Positions 25,001 through 33,599 of a DNA stretch of 64,000 nt are shown here, one piece after another. The DNA lies in contig NZ_CP022685.1 in assembly GCF_002556545.1 (NCBI RefSeq), positions 2,914,001-2,978,000 on the forward strand, given 5' to 3'. Every line of letters starts with the position of its first letter. The stretch's first letter is position 1. Below the pieces are notes generated by a model. The model searched no databases. It worked only from the letters and a program-made list of their open reading frames with translations, and was not told the origin of the DNA. Both the position numbers and the translations under genes were made by a program. The DNA comes from Streptomyces formicae. Its GTDB lineage: Bacteria > Actinomycetota > Actinomycetes > Streptomycetales > Streptomycetaceae.

Positions 25001-25081
25001 CGCTCACCCCTTCCGTCCCGCGATACTTCCGCCACCTCACCAGTCACTGATCCACTGGTGACCGGCCACGGAAGGATTCGC

Positions 25082-26332
25082 GTGTTCCCTCGTATAGGCG
25101 CCCTCGGCGCCGCCGCCCTGCTGGTCGGGCTCGGTGCCTCGGCCCCCGCCTCCGCCGCACCCACGTCCGCGTCCACGGCCACCGCCGAAGAGCAGCGGCT
25201 CGACCGGGCCGCGCCGCAGGAGATCCTGCGCCGCAGCGGATTCGACCGCCGCGCGCCCGAGTTGGCGCGGGCCCTCGCCAAGACCCGCTCCTACGCGCAG
25301 GCCCGGCGGCTCGTCGCGGGCCAGGGCGGCGACCTGTGGCGGCGGGCCGTGGACCGGGTGCAGGGGCGCGGGCCATCGGGAGGAGACCTCAGCAGGGACG
25401 ACGACCGGCCGCTCTACTGGGCCAGGCTCGGGATGACGCGGGAGCTGCGGCAGTGGGAGCCGAGCGGCTTCCGGCTCTCGGAGAAGCAACGGGCCCGGCT
25501 GATCGGCGTGTTGGAGACCTCTTCGCGCGGGCAGGACGCCGTCACCTACCCCCGGGGGCACAAGCACACCAAGCGCATCCTGGTCACCGGCTTCGACCCG
25601 TTCACGCTGGACAGGGACGTACGCATCAGCAATCCGTCGGGGGCCGCCGCGCTCGCCCTTGACGGCACGACGATCCGGACCGCCGAAGGGCCCGCGCGCA
25701 TCGAGGCCGTCACCTTCCCCGTCCGCTGGCAGGACTTCGCGGACGGCGCCGTGGAGCGGGCGCTGCGGCCGCAGCTGCCGCGCGTCGACCTGTTCACCAC
25801 CATCAGCCAGGGGCGCGTGGGCAAGTTCGACATCGAGCGGACCAACGGCGCCTGGCGGGGCGGCTTCCCCGACAACGAGAACCTCTCCCGCACGGAGACC
25901 GTGCCGGTGAGCGATCCCGCTTCGCAGCCGCAGTGGACGTCGACGACCCTCCCGTACAAGGAGATCGTGGCCGCCGACACCGGACGCTTCCCGGTGTACG
26001 ACAACACGTCGGTGACGGAGATCCCGGCGGGCGGCACCGGGCCCGTGGTCCGGCCCGACGGGCCGACCGAGGGGTCCACGGCCCGTGAGGGCGGCGGCGG
26101 GAACTACCTGTCGAACGAGATCGCCTACCGGGCGACGCTCCTGCGCGACCGGCTCGGGCTGCACGACCGGCTGCCCGGCGGCCACGTCCACACGCCCGTC
26201 CTGCAGTTCGGCGCGGGCAACACCGATCCGGCGACGGGTGCCGTGACCGATCCCGAGTTCGTACGGAACCGGCTCGACATCGTCGCTCAGGTGCGGGGGA
26301 TCCTCGGGGCCGCCGCATCGTCGTCGTCCTGA
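25082..26332 (+). CDS. secreted pyroglutamyl-peptidase (C15)-like protein with Ser at the catalytic Cys position
   Basis: A 416-aa protein with a signal peptide (about 1-28, cleaved after ASA). A helical N-terminal region precedes a C15-like domain from about 155. The domain opens with the family hallmark ILVTGFDPF and contains ISQGRVGKFDIERTNG (the position of the catalytic Glu), then NYLSNEIAYR and GGHVHTPVLQFG (the catalytic His position). In C15 enzymes the third block holds the nucleophilic Cys in a YxCN context. Here it is Ser344. It may be an inactive binder or a Ser-dependent hydrolase. The GTG at 25082 follows GGAAGGA. The 3' end overlaps the EI24 gene by 46 bp. Confidence 0.75.
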   Translation: MFPRIGALGAAALLVGLGASAPASAAPTSASTATAEEQRLDRAAPQEILRRSGFDRRAPELARALAKTRSYAQARRLVAGQGGDLWRRAVDRVQGRGPSGGDLSRDDDRPLYWARLGMTRELRQWEPSGFRLSEKQRARLIGVLETSSRGQDAVTYPRGHKHTKRILVTGFDPFTLDRDVRISNPSGAAALALDGTTIRTAEGPARIEAVTFPVRWQDFADGAVERALRPQLPRVDLFTTISQGRVGKFDIERTNGAWRGGFPDNENLSRTETVPVSDPASQPQWTSTTLPYKEIVAADTGRFPVYDNTSVTEIPAGGTGPVVRPDGPTEGSTAREGGGGNYLSNEIAYRATLLRDRLGLHDRLPGGHVHTPVLQFGAGNTDPATGAVTDPEFVRNRLDIVAQVRGILGAAASSSS

Positions 26333-27108
26333 CTGCCGACGGCGTCACGTGAGCCGTCGCCGTCCGAGCCGTTCTCGCCCAGCAGGTCCCGTGCCATCAG
26401 CGTCGCTCCCGCGACCGCGCCCGGCATCAGGAACACGGCGACGAACGGCACGAGGAAGGCGACGGCGAGCGGCGCCCCGAAGCCCCAGGCGAGCTGCTTG
26501 CGGCCGCGCAACAGGGCGAGGCGCTCGCGGAGTTGGACGCCCCGGCGCTGCATCGCGACCGCGCTGAGCTCCTCGACGAGGAAGAAGCCGGTCACGCAGA
26601 AGCCGATCACCGGGACCACGGTCTGGCCGACGACCGGGATGAAGCCGAGCGCGAAGAGCAGGATGCCCCACACCATCGCGCGCACGACGATGCGCAGGCT
26701 GTCGCGGGCGGAGATCCACAGGTCGCGCCAGAGCGGAAGCCCCGACTCGGGGGCGTGGCCGCACTCGGAGATGTCGACCTGCTCGGACAGCGACTCGTAG
26801 AACGGCTCCCCGATGAGCAGCGTCACCGCGGTGAAGGTGACGACGGAGAGCAGCAGCGCCAGGGCGAACAGGAGCGCCGTCAGGAAGCCGCGGAAGAGGC
26901 CGAGCCAGGGCGATGACCAGTCGTCCGCGAAGGGCGTGGCCCACCCGACGAGATCGACGCCCCACAGGGCGAGCGAGACGAGCGCGGCCGCGTAGAGGAC
27001 CAGCGTGATGAGGCCGGGCAGCAGCCCCCATCCGTACTGCTTGCCGTGCTGGGCGACCCAGCGCTGCCCCTTCATCAAGTAGCCGAAGCCCACACCCAGA
27101 TCGCGCAT
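26287..27108 (-). CDS. EI24/CysZ-like domain membrane protein
   Basis: A 273-aa polytopic protein. It begins MRDLGVGFGYLMKGQRWV, typical of the EI24 (CysZ-like) family. Hydrophobic segments lie at about 30-50, 70-105, 150-180 and 215-240, including LLFALGFIPVVGQTVVPVIGF. The tail is acidic (DGDGSRDAVGSQDDDD). CysZ relatives carry sulfate, but most actinobacterial members are uncharacterised. It converges on the pyroglutamyl-peptidase-like gene and overlaps its last 46 bp. Confidence 0.82.
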   Translation of the reverse strand: MRDLGVGFGYLMKGQRWVAQHGKQYGWGLLPGLITLVLYAAALVSLALWGVDLVGWATPFADDWSSPWLGLFRGFLTALLFALALLLSVVTFTAVTLLIGEPFYESLSEQVDISECGHAPESGLPLWRDLWISARDSLRIVVRAMVWGILLFALGFIPVVGQTVVPVIGFCVTGFFLVEELSAVAMQRRGVQLRERLALLRGRKQLAWGFGAPLAVAFLVPFVAVFLMPGAVAGATLMARDLLGENGSDGDGSRDAVGSQDDDDAAAPRIPRT

Positions 27109-27247
27109 GCGGCACACCTTAGCCGCAGGTGGCCGGGGGCTTGCGCGCTGCCGTGTGCCAGGACTGTCACAGGCGGGACGCAAGGCCCTCTTGTTGTACG
27201 GGAGTTGAACGGGTAAGACCTCGCTTATCGATCTCCCGGAGGTACAT

Positions 27248-29836
27248 ATGGGCATGTCCCGGCCATCAAGACCCGTTCTGGTCACCGCCGCCGCCACCGC
27301 GGGCGCGCTGCTCTTCACCGCGTTCGCCCCGGGCAGCGCCACCGCGGATCCGACACCGCGCCCGGTCACCCGCGAGGGCTCGCCGCTGGGGGCCGACCGG
27401 GCGGCCCGGGCTCCGGAGGCGGCCGCCGACCGCGCCCTCGCCGGGGTCCAGTCCGGAGCCGGGGCCGGAGCCCCGGAGCTCACCGGCGACAAGGGGCGCG
27501 GCTATCCCCGCGTGCGCGAGCTCGATCCACCACCGGAGAACCCGGCCGACAAGTCGATAAAACTGGGGCTGACGCCGTACCACGGCATAGCCCCGAAGCT
27601 GAACGCCCTCCAGCGCGTCGGCGACCGCGTGAGCGTGGAGATAGCGGGCCGCTCCGCCGGCGGTCACCAGCTCTACCTCGTGACCGTCACCGCGCCCGAG
27701 TCCGCGCGTGAGACGGCCCGCCAGGAGCGGATGCGCGAGCGCATCGAGGACTCCCCCGCCGCGGCGGCCGAGGACAAGGCGATCAAGTCCTCGTACAAGA
27801 CGCCGGTCTTCATCAACAACAACATCCACGGCAACGAGTGGGAGGGCACCGACGCGGCCCTCAAGCTCATAGGGAAGCTCGCGAAGGCGAAGGACGCCAG
27901 GAGCAAGGACCTCCTCGCGCACAACCGCCTCTACTTCAACATCACCACCAACCCCGACGGGCGCATAGCGGGCACCCGCGCCAACGCCAACGGCTTCGAC
28001 CTCAACCGCGACTTCATCACCGCGTCGCAGCCCGAGGCCCGCGCGGTGCGGCAGATCGCCATCGCCAAGCAGCCCGCCGTCATGATCGACCTGCACGGGT
28101 ACGTGAACGGCACGCTGATCGAGCCGACCACTCCCCCGCACGGCGAGAACTACGAGTACGACCTCTTCCTGAAGAACTCCTACGCCAACGCCCTCGGCAT
28201 GGAGGCCGCCATCAAGGGCCTCGGCTACACCGAGGAGAAGGACGGCGTGAAGCCGCCCGTCATCCCCTTCCGCGACCAGCAGGAGGGCTGGGACGACTGG
28301 CCGCCGATCTTCACCCCGCAGTACATGCCCTTCCACGGCGCGGTCGCCACGCACACCATCGAGTTCCCGATGCAGGTGAACAACGAGGAGTACGAGACCC
28401 AGCCGGCCGCCGAGCTGCGCCGCAGGGCCGCCATCAACGTGGACATCGCGGGCGCGGCCATGCGCGCCACCCTCGACTACACCGCGGCACACCGCCGTTC
28501 GGTGATCGCCGACCAGATCGAGGTCTTCCGGCGGGGCGCGACGGGCGCGCAGCAGGTGCCGGTCTCGGAGGAGACGGTTCCCGGCGTGCCGGGCATCGGG
28601 CCCGAGGACGTCTACACGACCGAGTTCCCCCGCGCGTACGTCATTCCGGCCGGGGGCCGGGGCCAGCGATCGGCGACGGCCGCCGCGCGCCTGGTGGACC
28701 ACCTGCTCGCCAACGACGTCCGCGTGGAGCGCGCGAAGCACTCCTTCCGGCTCGGCGGCCGTACGTACGCCAAGGGCTCGTACGTCGTCGACATGCACCA
28801 GCCCAAGCGGGGCCTGGCGAACGTGATGCTGGCCGACGGGCGGGACATCAGCGACAAGGTGTCGACCATGTACGACATCTCGGGGTGGAGTCTCGGGCGG
28901 CTGTGGGGCGCGAGCGTGGACGCGGTCAAGGGCGGTGACCTGGACGGCGTGCGCGCGCGTCCGGTGCACGCCGCCTCCCGCGTCGGCCAGGTGGCCCCGC
29001 GCGGGAACCTGCGCCTGCGGCTCGACGACCCGCGCGAGATCGCCGCGCTCAACTCCCTTCTCGCGCAAGGGGTCTCGGTGCGCCGCGACCGGGATGGGAA
29101 CGCCGTCCTGCCGTCGTCCGCGCGCCGTGCCGCGACCGTCGCCGCCGAGAAGTACGACGTGTCCTTCGACGCCACCAAGGCCGAGGGCGGCGCCGCGCTG
29201 CACCGCACCCGGGTCGCCGCGGCCGTCACGCCGGGCGAGCTGTTCGCGCTGCGGGAGATGAACTTCGACGTGGTGCCGGTGTCCAACGCCGTGCTCAACG
29301 CGGGCTTCGACTGGCGCACGACGGACGTCCTGTTCGTCTCCGCCGGGCTCGATCGCGGTGAGCTGAACGCCTCGGCGAAGGCGGGTCTCGACCGGTTCCT
29401 CGCCGAGGGCGGCGGTCTGGTCGGCCGGGGCGAGACCGGCGCCGCGCTCAACGCCGACGCGAAGCTGCTCGCCGCCAAGCCCGTGGCGGGCAACGGTGAC
29501 GCCAACGGCGTGGTCAAGGTGACGAGTTCGGGCGGCGCGATCACCGGTGGCGCGCCGGAGCACAGCTTCGTCTACGCGCCGATGTGGTTCACCGGCCTCG
29601 GCCCCTCGGTGCGCGTGGAGCAGAAGTACGGCACGGGGAACCCGCTGGTGTCCGGGCACTGGCGGGCCACCGACGACGGCACCGGAGGCCCCTCGGCCGC
29701 CGCGGGCAGGGCCTCGGTGATCAGCGGGACCTCGGGCCGCACGGGCGTGGTCCTCTTCGGCACCGAACCGCTCTTCCGCGACCACCCCAAGGGAATGTTC
29801 CCGCAGGTCGGAAGGGCGCTGCTGACGGTCGGCTGA
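27248..29836 (+). CDS. secreted M14 zinc carboxypeptidase
   Basis: An 862-aa exported peptidase. The signal peptide (1-33) ends near SATADP. In the M14 domain (about 95-430) the zinc ligands are His and Glu in NNNIHGNEWEGTDA and the third His in MIDLHGYVNGT. A substrate Arg/Asn region reads GFDLNRDFI, and the general-base Glu is likely in THTIEFPMQV. About 400 further residues form a large C-terminal region with a class I glutaminase-like fold (LFVSAGLDRGELN, GGGLVGRGETGAAL). SD CGGAGGT precedes the ATG. It degrades extracellular peptides or cell-wall material. Confidence 0.88.
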   Translation: MGMSRPSRPVLVTAAATAGALLFTAFAPGSATADPTPRPVTREGSPLGADRAARAPEAAADRALAGVQSGAGAGAPELTGDKGRGYPRVRELDPPPENPADKSIKLGLTPYHGIAPKLNALQRVGDRVSVEIAGRSAGGHQLYLVTVTAPESARETARQERMRERIEDSPAAAAEDKAIKSSYKTPVFINNNIHGNEWEGTDAALKLIGKLAKAKDARSKDLLAHNRLYFNITTNPDGRIAGTRANANGFDLNRDFITASQPEARAVRQIAIAKQPAVMIDLHGYVNGTLIEPTTPPHGENYEYDLFLKNSYANALGMEAAIKGLGYTEEKDGVKPPVIPFRDQQEGWDDWPPIFTPQYMPFHGAVATHTIEFPMQVNNEEYETQPAAELRRRAAINVDIAGAAMRATLDYTAAHRRSVIADQIEVFRRGATGAQQVPVSEETVPGVPGIGPEDVYTTEFPRAYVIPAGGRGQRSATAAARLVDHLLANDVRVERAKHSFRLGGRTYAKGSYVVDMHQPKRGLANVMLADGRDISDKVSTMYDISGWSLGRLWGASVDAVKGGDLDGVRARPVHAASRVGQVAPRGNLRLRLDDPREIAALNSLLAQGVSVRRDRDGNAVLPSSARRAATVAAEKYDVSFDATKAEGGAALHRTRVAAAVTPGELFALREMNFDVVPVSNAVLNAGFDWRTTDVLFVSAGLDRGELNASAKAGLDRFLAEGGGLVGRGETGAALNADAKLLAAKPVAGNGDANGVVKVTSSGGAITGGAPEHSFVYAPMWFTGLGPSVRVEQKYGTGNPLVSGHWRATDDGTGGPSAAAGRASVISGTSGRTGVVLFGTEPLFRDHPKGMFPQVGRALLTVG

Positions 29837-29911
29837 GGCCGGGAAATACCTTCGGGGGCGCGGCGGTTGACCGGACAGAGATCATTCCGCCGCGCCCTGG
29901 AGGCCATCACC

Positions 29912-31072
29912 ATGACCCGTGAGATCCGAGTGCAGGGCACCGTCGCCGACGGATACGAGGCCGTGCGCGACGAGTTCACCGCCGTCCTCGCGGGCCAGGA
30001 GCCGCACTACGCGGGCCAGCTGTCCGCCTACGTCGAGGGGCGCGAGGTCGTCGACCTGTGGGTCGGGCCCGACACCGACCGCGACACGCTCTACGGGGTG
30101 TACTCCTCCACCAAGGGCGCGGCCCACCTCGTCGTCGCCCTGCTCGTCCAGGACGGCGTGCTCGACCTGGACCGCGAAGTGGCCTACTACTGGCCGGAGT
30201 TCGCCGCCGAGGGCAAGGGCGCCGTGACGCTTCGGGAGCTGCTCGCGCACCGCGCGGGCGTCGTGGGCGCCGACGCCGGGTTCTCGCCGGACGAGCTCGC
30301 CGACGACCGGGCGATCGCCGCGCGCCTGGCCACGCAGCGCCCGTTCTGGCGTCCCGGCGCCGCGTTCGGCTACCACGCGCTCTCCATCGGGGCGCTCGCG
30401 GGCGAGGTGGTGTTCCGGGCCACCGGGCGGACCTTGCGGGAGGTGTACGAGGAGCGCGTGCGCGCCCCGTTCGGGCTCGACTTCTTCCTGGGCCTGCCCG
30501 AGGAGCACGAGGGCCGCTTCCACTCCGTGCTGCCGATGGTCCCGACGCCCGAGCAGCGGGAGCTCATCGAGGCGCAGCCGACCGGGCCGCACACCCTCGC
30601 CTCGATCGCCTTCAACCGCAACGCCGCGCACCCCACCGACCTGGAGGCCCTGCCCAACTCCCGTGCCGTACGCGCCAAGGGGCCCGCGTCGGCGGGCGGC
30701 GTGGCGTCCGCGCGCGGCCTGGCGGGGATGTACGCGGCGGCGGTCACCGGCATCGGCGGGCGCGAGGCCCTCCTGAAGCCCGACACCCTGGCCGCTTTCG
30801 GGCAGGTCCAGTCGATCGGGTACGACCTGGTGGCGCGGGCCCACAAGGTGTTCGCGGTCGGCTTCCAGGCCACGTCGGAGGTCTGGTACCCGTTCCTCGG
30901 CGCGGGTTCCATCGGGCACAGCGGCGCGGGCGGCTCGCAGGCGTTCGCGGATCCGCGCGCCGCTCTCACGTACGGCTACACGCGGCGGCGGTTCGCGTTC
31001 CCGGGCGGTCCGGCGCCGGAGAACGCGCGGCTCGCGCGCGCGGTGCACGAGGCGGCGCTCGCGACGGGCTGA
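29912..31072 (+). CDS. class C beta-lactamase-related serine hydrolase/esterase
   Basis: A 386-aa EstB-like protein. Its SxxK motif is YSSTKGAAH, the Tyr motif is FGYHALSIGALAG (YxA/N position), and the last strand is SIGHSGAGGSQAF with the HxG motif. There is no signal peptide, so it is probably a cytoplasmic esterase of lipase/esterase family VIII. The ATG at 29912 has CTGGAGG before it. The gene ends at a strong hairpin facing Ohr. Confidence 0.88.
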   Translation: MTREIRVQGTVADGYEAVRDEFTAVLAGQEPHYAGQLSAYVEGREVVDLWVGPDTDRDTLYGVYSSTKGAAHLVVALLVQDGVLDLDREVAYYWPEFAAEGKGAVTLRELLAHRAGVVGADAGFSPDELADDRAIAARLATQRPFWRPGAAFGYHALSIGALAGEVVFRATGRTLREVYEERVRAPFGLDFFLGLPEEHEGRFHSVLPMVPTPEQRELIEAQPTGPHTLASIAFNRNAAHPTDLEALPNSRAVRAKGPASAGGVASARGLAGMYAAAVTGIGGREALLKPDTLAAFGQVQSIGYDLVARAHKVFAVGFQATSEVWYPFLGAGSIGHSGAGGSQAFADPRAALTYGYTRRRFAFPGGPAPENARLARAVHEAALATG

Positions 31073-31089
31073 CCGGTCGCCCCGCACGA

Positions 31090-31127
31090 CGAGAGGGCCG
31101 CACCCCCGCCGGGATGCGGCCCTCTCG
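31090..31127. terminator. bidirectional hairpin terminator
   Basis: CGAGAGGGCCGCA (31090-31102) pairs perfectly with TGCGGCCCTCTCG (31115-31127) around a 12-nt loop. It lies between the convergent esterase and Ohr genes. Confidence 0.85.
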
Positions 31128-31157
31128 TACGAGCGATCGAACGGCCGACCGATGAGG

Positions 31158-31586
31158 TCAGGCGGCCGAGACCTCGACCTTGATGTTGCCGCGCGTGGCG
31201 TTCGAGTAGGGGCACACCTGGTGCGCCTTCTCGACGAGGGACTGCGCGGTGGCCGCGTCCACGTTCGGGATGGAGGCGGTGATCGCGACCTCGAGGCCGA
31301 AGCCACCGGCCTCGTTCTGGCCGATGCCGACCTTGGCGGTCACGGTCGAACCGGAGATGTCGGCGTTCTCCTTGCGGGCGACCACGCCGAGGGCGCCCTG
31401 GAAGCAGGCGCTGTAGCCCGCCGCGAAGAGCTGCTCGGGGTTGGTGCCCGCGCCGCTGCCGCCCATCTCCTTCGGGGGGTTCACGACGACGTCGAGCTTG
31501 CCGTCGTCGCTGGCCACCCGGCCGTCGCGGCCGTTCTCCGCGGTGGCGACGGCGGTGTACTTGACGTCGATCTTCTGGATGGACAT
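31158..31586 (-). CDS. ohr: organic hydroperoxide resistance protein (Ohr)
   Basis: A 142-aa OsmC/Ohr-family thiol peroxidase. The two catalytic cysteines are in FAAGYSACFQGAL and HQVCPYSNATRG. The N-terminal DGKLDVVVNPPKEMGG and a Glu in the following segment complete the Ohr pattern. It reduces lipid and organic hydroperoxides with lipoyl partners. SD AGGAGGA precedes the ATG. No OhrR gene is adjacent, although a MarR-type gene lies 1.2 kb away next to another oxidoreductase. Confidence 0.93.
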   Translation of the reverse strand: MSIQKIDVKYTAVATAENGRDGRVASDDGKLDVVVNPPKEMGGSGAGTNPEQLFAAGYSACFQGALGVVARKENADISGSTVTAKVGIGQNEAGGFGLEVAITASIPNVDAATAQSLVEKAHQVCPYSNATRGNIKVEVSAA

Positions 31587-31688
31587 GAGTGGCTGTTCCT
31601 CCTGAGATGTGACGTGGTGCGCGCCCACAACCACGGCTTGTGGAATTAGGTTATCGGATACCGGAAACCTGTCCACGGGACCGGTGGC

Positions 31689-32720
31689 TCAGCCGAGGGA
31701 GACGATCATCTTTCCGGTGTTCTCGCCGCGGAGCATGCCGAGGAACGCCTCAGCGCCGTTCTCGATGCCCTCGACGACCGTCTCGCGGTACTTGAGCTCG
31801 CCCGAGCGCACCCACGCGCCGACCTCGCGGACGAACTGCGGCTGGAGCGCGTTGTGGTCCTGCACGAGCATGCCCTGGAGCCGCAGGCGCTTGCCGATGA
31901 CCATGGCGAGGTTGCGCGGGCCCGGGGTCGGCTCGGTGTCGTTGTAGCCCGCGATCATGCCGCAGATGGTGGCGCGGCCGTGCACGTTCATGCGGCTGAT
32001 GGCGGCCTCCAGGTGCTCGCCGCCCACGTTGTCGAAGTAGACGTCGACGCCGTCGGGGGCGGCCTCCTTGAGCTGCTCGACGACCGGCTTGGCGTCCTTG
32101 TAGTTGAAGGCCGCGTCGAAGCCGTACTCCTCGACGAGCAGCTTCACCTTCTCGTCCGAGCCCGCCGAGCCGATGACGCGCGAGGCGCCCTTGAGCTTGG
32201 CGATCTGGCCGACCTGGCCGCCGACGGCACCGGCCGCGCCGGAGACGAAGACGGAGTCGCCCTCCTTGAAGGAGGCCACTTCGAGCAGGCCCGCGTACGC
32301 GGTCAGGCCCGTCATGCCGAGCACACCGAGGTACGCGGAGAGCGGCGCGGCCTGCGCGTCCACCTTCGTGGCGTGCTGCGCGGGGACGGAGGCGTACTCG
32401 CGCCAGCCCGCGAAGTGCAGGACGTGGTCGCCGACCGCGAAGCCCTCGGCGTTGGAGGCGATGACCTCGCCGACCGCGCCGCCCTCCATGGGGTGGTCCA
32501 GCTGGAACGGCGGGATGTAGGACTTCACGTCGTTCATCCGGCCCCGCATGTACGGGTCCACGGAGAAGTGCAGGTTGCGCACGAGGACGCGGCCCTCGGC
32601 CGGGGCGGTGACGGGGACCTCGCGCAGCGCGAAGTCCTCCGGCACGGGCCAGCCGCTCGGGCGGCGCACGAGGTGCCATTCGCGGCTAACGGAGGGGAGC
32701 TGCTCGGGGGTGACGGACAT
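31689..32720 (-). CDS. zinc-independent NADP-dependent oxidoreductase (MDR/PTGR type)
   Basis: A 343-aa medium-chain reductase. The N-terminal segment LHFSVDPYMRGRM and the Rossmann motif SGAAGAVGGQVGQIAKLKG mark the prostaglandin reductase/CurA-like subgroup. The nucleotide-selecting loop is VIGSAGSDEKV, and YFDNVGGEHLEAAI follows. Zn-binding Cys residues are absent. It reduces alpha,beta-unsaturated carbonyls with NADPH. It is divergent from the MarR regulator, which probably represses it and responds to electrophiles or phenolics. Confidence 0.9.
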   Translation of the reverse strand: MSVTPEQLPSVSREWHLVRRPSGWPVPEDFALREVPVTAPAEGRVLVRNLHFSVDPYMRGRMNDVKSYIPPFQLDHPMEGGAVGEVIASNAEGFAVGDHVLHFAGWREYASVPAQHATKVDAQAAPLSAYLGVLGMTGLTAYAGLLEVASFKEGDSVFVSGAAGAVGGQVGQIAKLKGASRVIGSAGSDEKVKLLVEEYGFDAAFNYKDAKPVVEQLKEAAPDGVDVYFDNVGGEHLEAAISRMNVHGRATICGMIAGYNDTEPTPGPRNLAMVIGKRLRLQGMLVQDHNALQPQFVREVGAWVRSGELKYRETVVEGIENGAEAFLGMLRGENTGKMIVSLG

Positions 32721-32757
32721 GGGGGGGCGTCCTCCAGATACTGGCCTCGTACTGGCC

Positions 32758-32806
32758 TCAGAAATACTTCATGTTCTGAAACAACCATGCGCCTAGATAT
32801 TTCATG
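32758..32806. promoter_or_regulatory. MarR operator region: inverted and direct repeats
   Basis: The 115-bp gap between the divergent oxidoreductase and MarR genes is AT-rich. It contains TCAGAA-N10-TTCTGA (32758-32779) and a direct repeat ATA(C/T)TTCATG at 32764-32773 and 32797-32806, 33 bp apart (three helical turns). These are the likely MarR sites. TAGCCT at 32823-32828, 7 bp before the marR ATG, is its probable -10. Confidence 0.55.
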
Positions 32807-32835
32807 ATGTCAAGTAACCGGGTAGCCTGGAGACC

Positions 32836-33303
32836 ATGGCCACCAGTAGCTCCCCGTCCTCCGCCGCTCCCTCGCCCTCGCCGCGCACCGACCCGCTGAC
32901 CCTTGAGGTCGTCGAGCTCATCGGGACGGTCGTGGCGCGCTACTACGAGGAGTACGAGGAGGCGGCGTCCGAGCACTCGCTCACCGGGGCGCAGGCGCGG
33001 GTGCTCGGCCTGCTCTCCATCGAGCCGATGCCGATGCGGCGCATAGCCAAGAAGCTGAAGTGCGAGCCGTCCAACATCACGGGGATCATCGACCGCCTGG
33101 AGGCGCGTGGTCTCGTCGAGCGGCGTCCTGACCCGGCGGACCGGCGCGTGAAGCTGGCGGCGCCGACGGAGGAAGGGGTGCGGGTCGCGCGGGGGCTTCG
33201 GGACTCGTTGAACTTCGCGCGGGAGCCGTTGGCCGAGCTTTCGCGTGAGGAGCGGGTGTCGTTGCGGGGGCTTTTGCGGAGGATGCTTGGGGAGGGGGCT
33301 TGA
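32836..33303 (+). CDS. MarR-family transcriptional regulator
   Basis: A 155-aa winged-helix regulator. The DNA-binding core is GAQARVLGLLSIEPMPMRRIAKKLKCEPSNITGIIDRLEARGLVERRPDPADRRVKLAAPTEEG, with the wing in the RPDPADRR segment. Terminal helices form the dimer interface. It is divergent from the NADP oxidoreductase and likely represses both genes. GGAGACC just before the ATG could serve either as a weak SD or as the short spacer of a leaderless transcript. Confidence 0.9.
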   Translation: MATSSSPSSAAPSPSPRTDPLTLEVVELIGTVVARYYEEYEEAASEHSLTGAQARVLGLLSIEPMPMRRIAKKLKCEPSNITGIIDRLEARGLVERRPDPADRRVKLAAPTEEGVRVARGLRDSLNFAREPLAELSREERVSLRGLLRRMLGEGA

Positions 33304-33356
33304 GGGTCCGCTCCGGGGTTGGCCTGCGGGTCACGCTCGTGCCGTGCGGGGCCGGT

Positions 33357-33575
33357 CGCGCAGTTCCCCGCGCCCCTTAGCCGTCTGGCTTCCTGGCCTC
33401 GTCAGGCATGAGCCACCCGGGGTTTCGCGCCGTTCCCCGCGCCCCTGAATTCGCCCCCGCCGTCGGGCCCCGCCAGGGGCGCGGGGAACGGCGCGAGCAG
33501 CCACGACGCGCCCGCAGGCGAAACACTGCGGAGGCGGCCCGATCAGGGGCGCGGGGAACTGCGCGAGCAACCACG
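33357..33575. repeat. four dispersed repeat copies (6-9), two in each orientation
   Basis: Copies lie at 33357-33377 and 33426-33446 (one mismatch) on plus, and 33475-33495 and 33545-33565 on minus. Copies 7 and 8 form a long inverted repeat. They fill the gap between the convergent MarR and zinc-ribbon genes (33304-33599), which holds nothing else recognisable. Copy 9 with its flank (33543-33575) is identical over 33 nt to copy 2 at 16433-16465. Confidence 0.85.
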
Positions 33576-33599
33576 AATCAGCCGCGGACGCAGTCGACG

